A stretch of 64,000 bases of DNA, taken from positions 13,158,098 to 13,222,097 of the forward strand of contig OX359266.1 of assembly GCA_947179155.2 (NCBI GenBank), in the 5' to 3' direction. A program made the position numbers and the translations under genes. The notes under the pieces are model-generated. The model did no database searches and was not told the origin of the DNA. It saw only the letters and a program-made list of their open reading frames with translations. Below, piece after piece: positions 56,865 through 64,000 of the stretch. Position 1 is the stretch's first letter, and each line of letters opens with the position of its first letter. Source of the stretch: Hedera helix. Lineage: Eukaryota; Streptophyta; Magnoliopsida; Apiales; Araliaceae.

Positions 56865-58500
56865 CTACAGGTCAGAGACCAGCTGGAGCAGGATAGACAG
56901 AATAGTCGAGGCATCATAAGCTTCCGGCTCACCCGCAATTTGCTGTCCCATCATGTCAATCCGAGTCAAAAGAGCAGCAGCACTGGTAACCGTCATAGAA
57001 TGGCCCTCCATGATGACTCGGGCCTGCTCTACGATGCTATCTCTGGCAGAAAGGGCGGCATCCCGGGCTAGTACAGCGGCATCCCGCTCCGCGTAGGCGG
57101 CATCCCTCTCAGTCTCAGTGGCACTCAAAACGGACCGGAGCCGGGTACCCTCCATCGTCAATCTCTGGATCCGATCAGTCGAGTCAAAGGAATGGGCATG
57201 TACCGAAGTGGAAACCTCCTCAACACCAGATATGGGCGCTAATCCTGAAACCTCCGGAGGAATGATCGCATTTGAACTAGTCTCACCTGGGAAAAGTCCT
57301 CGGGAACCATCCAATACCCCGATCGGGTCAAAGTCGGCCATCTCAGGATCTCCGTGCAACCATAGCAGATAAGAGGGCGTCTGACCAGAATGACTATCCC
57401 CGAACTCGGCCGAGACCCTGTGTGACCAAAGATCGTATACCCTCAACAGCTCCCTCTCCGTCTGAGGCGATATGAGAAATCGGTAGTCAGCTGCTCCCGC
57501 AAAGAGATGGAGATCCTGCATCTGGTCAAACTGCCCCATGACAGCTAAGGGATGATAAGTCGTCACCCCTCTCAAGCCAAGAAGAGGGAGGAAATCAAAA
57601 GGGGGCACATGAGTCAAGAAACTCTGGAAAGAGCAATAGCCCGAATAGATCAGAAGATGGAAAGGCTCCTCCATGGCCGATAAGAACTCCCTCCAGGAAG
57701 CGGTATCCGAGCATCGACGGGGACGGAATGAAAACTGCATGGCCAGGCTGTGGATGAAACAGAACCCGTGTCGACGAAACTGCCCGATGGGTCTGAGGTG
57801 GCTCATGAACCACACATACAACAAAATGGAACTTCCCCTGAACATGCGACCAGAGAAGGAATGATAATACTAGGTAAGTCTCGGCAAGTATCATGGGAAG
57901 GATAGTATGATCCTCCTGAAGGGCCTGAACCGCTACGATAACCCGCATATCCAGAAGGTCATCCCCTGCAGGCATGTACAGAACTGATATGACACAGGCC
58001 ATCAAAACATCCACTCTCAAAGCGCCCCAGCGCTCCTCAGATACTGAAAAATCACTGGAGAATCGAGAAAAGCTATCCACCAAGCCGAATCTGTCAATCA
58101 AGAAGGATAGAGGAACAAAATGGCTCGAGGAGATCACAGATAGCAGGGCTGTCCTCCGCAAGCCCGTGAAAGTCAGGAACTGACGGCGCATATGGCCTGA
58201 AGTAACCCGGGCACAGGGACCATCCACAGATAAACCGGTAAAGCGAGCATACTCTTCAAGGGTGGGAGTCAGATCCTCTAGCCCAAACCTAAAAACATGT
58301 CTGTCCGGGATCCAACAACTGAGAATGCCATCAACAAAGCCCGGCGGCACCTGAAATGACAGTAGAGCCAAGGAGTGTCCCGAAAGGCCCTCTGCGATAA
58401 TTCGGTCGGAGGGTAGCAAACTATCCAGCCACAAGAAAAGCCTGCCAATGATCCCTGATGGGGCGCGAGGACCCACGCGAACCACGTCCAGGGATGACAT
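56865..58500 (-). pseudogene. Antisense gene B: PMD-like protein with coiled-coil tail, one frameshift
   Basis: On the minus strand ATG 58500 (MSSLDVV) opens a frame with SCWIPDRHVFRFG and LTPTLEEYARFTGLSVDGP, the W...H.F...(E)LTPTLEDVA..LGLPVDG pattern of the plant mobile domain (MAIN/MAIL1 type). Homology continues past about 57850 in another frame (LYVWFMSHLRPI, FHLLIYSG), implying a single-base indel near 57845 or an unrecognised splice. The C-terminus has repeated E/A-R-D-A-A units (about 57120-57000), a coiled coil, ending at 56865. The ATG directly follows TTTTTACAG, which could be a 3' splice site, so an upstream exon is possible. It follows gene A at 206 nt on the same strand. Confidence 0.65.
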
Positions 58501-58706
58501 CTGTAAAAACAGTATCAAAAGACTATACAGGGGTCAATTTTTCCTTATATAACAAATCATGCATCATGCAAGCTGTAATGGAATAAATGGATCATCAAAA
58601 GTAAATGATTGTGCATAAAATAAAACAAGTCTGTACATAATACATGAAATAAGAAATGACAATAAAACGGGCAGGTTCAAATACAGAGGTCCTAGCCTAT
58701 CAAAAT

Positions 58707-60669
58707 CTAATCAGTAAACTCTATGTCGTCAATGAAGGCATCATCCTCGAACTGATCTACAGGCAAATCCTGGGGAATGGAAGCCTCATCCTCAAAGTTC
58801 AGGTCTGGGCAGGAATAAGGTGGAACTGGGGCATACGATGGACCAGAACCCGCGCCAAAATCTGACCCCTGCGGATCTGCAGCAAAGGCCTCCTCTGGGT
58901 CTCGACCCAAGCTCCGAAAAAAAAGGGATAACTGATCCACGTGCCGAGTGAGGGAAGCGATCTGGTCCGAATGGGTGGGGGCCCGGACACACTCCATCCA
59001 ATCTGCCATCATCACCGACCCGTGAACCAGGTCTCCAAGGAAGTAGGTGGCACGGGTCTGAGGCCCGATGGTGCGGGGTCTCCACCATGCACTAAAGCTC
59101 CCGCTCGTATGAGGACCTGCAGAAAGCATATATCCGTCCTCCCCGGCTATCAGGTCCTCTGGAAGGTAGGCATCCGCGAACCAAGCTCTCTGTGAGGGAG
59201 GGGCGAAAGAGATACGAGCCTCCCCAGTCACACATCGGATGGTGCGCTCCCCCAGATACAGCTCCCATCCACCATAGGTCAGAAATGGAATACGTCGAGT
59301 GGACAAGGCATGCTCCAGATCCGCGGCATAGCCACCGGCGAGACCAGCTGCCAAATGATCCGCTGTGTAGGGAACCCAGGTCACATCCGCGGACGAGATC
59401 AGCTCTAACTGCAGGCGACAGTGAGTAAAGCTATCTGACACTGGGGTCTCCTCAAGAGTACTGTGGTGCCATCTACGACCCCTGGGATAAGTCTCCGGGC
59501 CAAGGGTAGTAACTGGCCTCAAGCAGGGTAGTCTCTCGTAAGCCCAGAACTGTCAAACAAAACAGGAAAACCGTAAGTAGCAGGAAGGGACAAAGAAATG
59601 GAACAGATCAAGGACTATACAATAGAAAGGGACCTACTAGCAGGAAGGGGTAGAATCCGAGCCAGGCGTCCGTCTGTCCCTCTGAGCGGAGACGAAGACC
59701 CTGGAGGAAGTAAGCAAAGGTGAAAGAGCCCCAATCGTAATCCCCGATCCGATCAACATCCCGAGTGGCTCCAACAATACTGAAATGGATAGTCGAGGAG
59801 TTGTTCCCCAGAAAATAGCCCCTCATGATAGTCAAAAACAAGCGTCGGAGCAGAAAGTCACGAGCAGTCCGGTCCTCAGGGAATGGCTCGGAGAGGACCC
59901 CTCCAATGGCATCTACAGCCAAGGCTCCCGATCGAATGCTGCGGGCCTTAAAGACTTTCTCCTGGGGAGTAAAACCCAACATGGATCGAACAGCTGCGAG
60001 GGTGATGTCAGTCTCCAGAGGGACCCGGGGTCCAGAGAACTCCACCCCGGTGATATAACGCCAGTCGAGAGGGGTCAGCAGCAGCTCGCAGTCCAGAAGG
60101 TGAAGTGATTGTGTCTGGTGGAACCAACGCTCAGATAGGGCCCTCATATAGCCCCACGGACACCGGCGAGGGGCGATGGTGAAGAAATGTCTGAAGCCCC
60201 AAGAATCCACCATCCCCCTGTAATCAGAATGCATCGCATGATAGAGGGTGTAGATGCTAAACCAGTTGCCCCGAGGCTGGGTAAACTCAGGAACCTGTGA
60301 CAGCCATCAAAAGTCAGGCATGGTAACCATACAGGTTTGAATGAACGTGAACAACGGATATACCTCGTTAGCCGCCAGGTAGGCTGAGGGGTGACTACTG
60401 AGAACAGGACCGAGCAGATCCGGTATCCTGGCACGGGCCCCTGGTAAGGTCCGACGCGTGGGAGGAGGAGCCGCTGTGCCCGAAGGGCCCGCCTCTGCCT
60501 CAACTGGGGCATCCTCATCAACATCCGGCTGAACGGGGCGAATGACAGACTCCGCCAACCTACGAGAATGACGGGTCAGGACGGGAGCTGGAGCTGGGGT
60601 GGCCGCTCTGCGACGTCGGACACCCGCAACCCGGGGCACTGTGGAGCCACTGGGAGCATCAGGATCCAT
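58707..60669 (-). CDS. Antisense gene A: three-exon plant mobile domain (PMD) protein, open reading frame
   Basis: Minus-strand exons 60669-60364, 60294-59638 and 59549-58707. Both proposed introns (69 and 88 nt) are GT-AG with T-rich 3' ends and phase 0; together the exons give 601 codons plus TAG without any stop. Exon 1 is an Arg/Ala/Pro-rich, low-complexity N-terminus. Exon 2 holds the first part of a plant mobile domain: MRALSERWFHQTQSLHLLD, TPLDWRYITGVEFSG and DYDWGSFTFAYFLQGL. Exon 3 begins FWAYERLP and contains VTWVPY and ELYLGERTIR, both usual late PMD motifs, then an acidic tail. PMD occurs in host MAIN/MAIL1 proteins, which act in silencing and genome stability, and in transposons. 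Antisense accessory genes are known in Tat-lineage elements such as Grande. The function here is unknown. A TTTATAAAC about 110 bp upstream of the ATG could be a TATA box. Confidence 0.75.
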
Positions 60670-61380
60670 GACTGAAACGGCATCACGAAAAGGAGGTACA
60701 TCCTTAGCTCGTTATCTTTTAAGTAAATCTTATTGCATATTGCTAAAGAATCATAGGGCAGCATGACATGTTTATAAATTGAAAATGCATAAATAAATTC
60801 CTAGGGGTGCGCTAGATTTCCCGAAATTTCGGCAGAGTTTCGTTTGTAAAATGGACATCCCATGCACGATCCGGCATGTTTAATCAAGTCAGGCAACCAA
60901 CAAATCCCAAATACAAGTGAAAATGATCCACCAGGAGCATAAAATGACTAAAACCATGTTTTTTCAAAATAAATAAAACATGACTGCAAGACCCATTTGT
61001 TTATCTATGCTACGTCTAGTACAAATATCTCATATAGGCATGCATTGCTAAAACCAAAATATTTAAACAAGTAAATACATAGCCAAACGAAAGCGAAAAT
61101 CAAAGAAAAAGGAGTTAAAACGTTACCCAAAGTGCGTAGACTGATTTAATCGGAGCAGATTTTGCCAAAAGATGTCCAAAAGACGAAAAAGCCGGGTTGG
61201 GGACGAGGAGAACCGAAAACGAGAGAAGTAGAAGGCGGAAAAGTGAACAAATCGTGGGGGTCGCGATCTGAAATAGCAGAGGCACCTGCGGCTGCTCCCG
61301 GTGACCTTTTACCTCCCGTTTTGTTACCCCGAGTCAACATGTAGCGTGTCACGTGATAAAATACAAGATTTTAGGACCCC
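60670..61380 (-). other. Presumed promoter and 5' region of antisense gene A
   Basis: Non-repetitive sequence between the antisense ATG and the tandem array. A possible TATA element on the minus strand lies near 60770-60780. No coding signal. Confidence 0.4.
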
Positions 61381-62602
61381 CTGACCAATTCAAAAAACGA
61401 CCAGTCAGATACGATACCTGACCAACCCAAAAACGACCAGTCAGAAACGATACCTGACCGAACCAAAAACGACCAGTCAGATACGATACCTGACCAACCC
61501 AAAAATGACCAGTCAGAAACGATACCTGACCCAACCAAAAATGACCCGTCAGATACGATACCTGACCAATTCAAAAACGACCCGTCAGATACGAGACCTG
61601 ACCAATTGAAAAAAACGACCCGTCAGATACGAGACCTGACCAATTGAAAAAACGACCCGTCAGATACGAGACCTGACCAATTGAAAAATGACCTGTCAGA
61701 TACGATACCTGACCAACCCAAAGACGACCAGTCAGAAACGATACCTGACCGAACCAAAAATGACCAGTCAGATACGATACCTGACCAACCCAAAAATGAC
61801 CAGTCAGAAACGATACCTGACCCAACCAAAAATGACCCGTCAGATACGATACCTGACCAATTCAAAAACGACCTGTCAGATACGATACCTGACCAATTCA
61901 AAAACGACCCGTCAAACACGATACCTGACCAATTGAAAAAATGACCCGTCAGATACGATACCTGACCAATTGAAAAAAGGACCCGTCAGATACGATACCT
62001 GACCAATTGAAAAACAACCCGTCAGACACGATACCTGACCAATTCAAAAACGACCCGTCAGATACGAGACCTGACCAATTGAAAAAAACGACCCGTTAGA
62101 TACGAGACTTGACCAATTGAAAAAAACGACCCGTCAGATACGAGACCTGACCAATTGAAAAACGACCCGTCAGATACGAGACCTGACCAATTGAAAAAAC
62201 GACCCGTCAGATACGAGACCTGACCAATTGAAAAATGACCCGTCAGATACGATACCTGACCAATTGAAAAACGACCCGTCAGAAACGATACCTGACCATT
62301 TCAAAAACGACCAGTCAGACACGATACCTGACCATTTCAAAAACGACCAGTCAGACACGATACCTGACCATTTCAAAAAACAACCAGTCAAAGACGATAC
62401 CTGACCATTTCAAAAAACGATCAGTCAGAAACGATACCTGACCATTTCAAAAACGACCAGTCAGACACGATACCTGACCATTTCAAAAACGACCAGTCAG
62501 ACACGATACCTGACCATTTCAAAAAACAACCAGTCAAAGACGATACCTGACCATTTCAAAAAACGATCAGTCAGAAACGATACCTGACCGATTCAAAAAA
62601 GA
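61381..62602. repeat. Tandem repeat array, about 35-37-bp unit, about 33 copies
   Basis: Each unit contains ACCTGACCAATT (or variant), an A-run, CGACCCGTCAGATACGAT or CGACCAGTCAGAAACGAT. Variants alternate in blocks; a block of about 288 bp at 61410-61590 and onward recurs from 61699, and one of about 148 bp (62369-62440) recurs at 62517-62590. Because the unit is close to 36 bp, several frames appear open; these are periodic artefacts. Such arrays in the 3' region are typical of Tat/Ogre elements. Confidence 0.95.
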
Positions 62603-62934
62603 CGACCCGTTGGCAAAAGATCCGACGATGGCGATACGACCCGTGGGCAAAAGATCCAACGATGAAGATCCGACCCGTGTGCTACGATATACGACCCGTT
62701 TGCTATGATATGCGATTTGATACTTGATATACGATGCTCGATATGCGATAAGCAAGAGAAATAGTTCTTTAACGACAAGGCGATGCGAGTCCATTGGAGG
62801 CGGTAACCGATGAGATGTATATGTTGCATCATTGATATAAATGTTGCATCTTTAAAATAGGTACTGTCATGTTCATGCATTGTGTGCCTACTTCTTTATC
62901 AAGTTCATTTCATATTGCATTCCATAAACATGAT
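62603..62934 (+). other. 3' untranslated region before polypurine tract
   Basis: It begins with degenerate GACCCGT/GGCAAAAGATCC phrases derived from the array style, then unique AT-rich sequence. Confidence 0.5.
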
Positions 62935-62947
62935 AAAGAGGGGCAGC
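62935..62947 (+). other. Polypurine tract of the Tat/Ogre element
   Basis: AAAGAGGGGCAGC directly precedes the 3' LTR at 62948. Confidence 0.75.
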
Positions 62948-64000
62948 TGTAGACACCCAATTTTTGCACTTCTCTACTAACCCTGACAGGAGGGTAAAAT
63001 CGTCATTTGACCCGACACGCGAAAAGGGAGGTGGACCCCAACACGAAGCCACCGCAACGATTTACGGTCAAAGCCGCCACAACGGACAACGAGCATCCGA
63101 TCACTTGAGACAAGGCAAACAGTTGATCCAGAAACACCTGAGCTGACCACAAAGGACGACTAATGGCCACTCCGCTTACGATGTTCGGGGGTCTCGCTCA
63201 CCGGGATTTCCGAACTAGCCTCCCAGAACAATGTGGCACGTTTCCCAGGGATTTCCGGATTGCAAAAATACAGCCTTCCGAAATAATACAGCAGAAATTG
63301 GCGATTTAAGACCGCGTGGCACGAAAATTGAGAAAAGCAAGCCAGACAGCCGCGGATGCATCTGCGGCCAAACGACTTTCGAGGTTTCGCACGGCTCGAG
63401 GAGACGGCACACGACAGCCGAGGAAACGGCGCAGGCGGCTGCCTGGAAATGCCTATAGAGCGATCATTTCCACCCGAGAGCAAAGAAGAGAAGAAAAAGT
63501 TAGAATTTTAGAGAGAGAGAAATCGCGAGGAAGAAGAAGAAGGGCTCGGGTTGGACCAAATTTGAGGGAAATTTCATTTTCTTTTGCTAGATAGTTGAAC
63601 ATTCTTGTGGGTTTGCTAGATCTTGGAATATAAAGCTTGTTTCGGTTCATTACAAGGTGAAAAATGGGTGTTTCTTTTGAGTTTTTGTTTATATAAATGT
63701 GATAATGTTATGTTTTTTGGGTTTGTGTAGTATAGTTGTTGTTGTAATGGTGATGATCCGTGGATTAGGTGTCGTTTAGCGAGGGTTCCATTGGAACATA
63801 ATCTCCTCCTAACGCCCCAATGACATCCGTACGGGGATATATCGTTCATTGGAAGTTCTTAAATAGTTGTAGTGTTGGTTTTGTGATTTATGATTCATAT
63901 AGCACCGTAGTTTGTTTAGCGTGGTTAGATTTGGTTGTTGTATGGGTTATGTAGCGATTCGGGTGAATGTGAGCCTAGGGAGGAGATCCTAGCGGTCGAA
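62948..64000 (+). mobile_element. 3' LTR of the Tat/Ogre element, cut by window end
   Basis: It matches 46980 onward with few substitutions. It lacks 74 bp corresponding to 47473-47546 (the palindrome array) and has a changed TATA box. About 1.1 kb of an expected 2.15 kb is visible. Confidence 0.95.

Larger units (their letters stand above)
46980..64000 (+). mobile_element. Tat/Ogre-lineage Ty3 retrotransposon with antisense genes, runs off the window
   Basis: 5' LTR 46980-49202, primer site 49205-49223, gag-pro 49996-53112, putative intron 53109-53283, pol 53284-56431, two antisense genes 58500-56865 and 60669-58707, tandem repeats 61381-62602, polypurine tract 62935-62947, and 3' LTR from 62948. 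The Tat lineage is shown by the second (archaeal-type) RNase H in pol, the CTCTGCTGGGGAC primer site, the long 3' internal region with antisense frames and the tandem repeats. By eye about 15 substitutions separate the LTRs over the first kilobase, so insertion was recent. Confidence 0.92.

Noticed and set aside
57118..57372. Plus-strand frames opposite antisense gene B and gene A
   Set aside because: They mirror the antisense coding strand and carry no motif. The minus strand has the PMD-like text and coiled coil.
61371..62391. Several overlapping open frames on both strands with 12-residue periodic peptides
   Set aside because: They follow from the roughly 36-bp tandem unit being a multiple of three. 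Composition and overlap on both strands show no real protein.

Overview
The window is plant nuclear DNA, most likely from a eudicot, and is made almost entirely of nested transposable elements plus endogenous pararetrovirus (Caulimoviridae) sequence. The evidence is plant-specific retrotransposon lineages (Tat/Ogre-type Ty3 and Sirevirus-type Ty1/copia), a Mutator-like (MULE) transposon with a 9-bp target duplication, florendovirus-like viral copies, AT-rich intergenic DNA and long TA microsatellites. I found no host single-copy gene, tRNA, rRNA, CRISPR array or bacterial-type operon.

Layout. 1-2318: one end of a minus-strand LTR. 2539-24896: one solo LTR of a Ty3 type, flanked by TGAAT on both sides (2534-2538 and 24897-24901), into which two things were inserted. 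The first is a pararetrovirus cluster (about 3226-16169) sitting in a TA microsatellite and containing three rearranged copies plus a truncated Tat LTR (4114-5799). The second is a 5.8-kb MULE (18936-24704; 110-bp TIRs, 9-bp TSD TTGTATTAA) with a decayed transposase on the minus strand and a GRF-type zinc-finger ORF on the plus strand. 25312-36624: a minus-strand Sirevirus-like element (TSD GATAA, 3-kb LTRs) that has no gag or pol and carries only an env-like gene with a plant-transposon-associated N-terminal region. 37475-45910: a plus-strand Sirevirus with decayed gag, a protease fragment, a large deletion of integrase and RT, an RNase H remnant and a related env-like ORF. 46068-46979: about four copies of a 212-bp AT-rich tandem repeat. 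46980 to beyond 64000: a young Tat/Ogre-lineage element with an LTR of 2.2 kb, a tRNA-Arg-type primer site, gag-pro, a putative intron, pol with two RNase H domains and a DD35E integrase, two antisense genes, a roughly 36-bp tandem-repeat array, a polypurine tract and the start of the 3' LTR.

Most notable. The Tat/Ogre element carries, antisense to gag-pol, a three-exon gene (60669 to 58707) that stays open for about 601 codons when two in-phase GT-AG introns are removed, and a second antisense gene (58500 to 56865) with one apparent frameshift. Both look like plant mobile domain (PMD, MAIN/MAIL1-like) proteins. The sense gag and pol of the same copy each have an in-frame TAG. Other points of interest are a dispersed CTACGAT/ATCGTAG motif throughout one Sirevirus with a diverged version in the other, the GRF zinc finger inside the MULE, and the pararetrovirus cluster bounded by TA repeats.

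All family assignments were made by eye from motifs and from comparisons within the window. No database search was possible.
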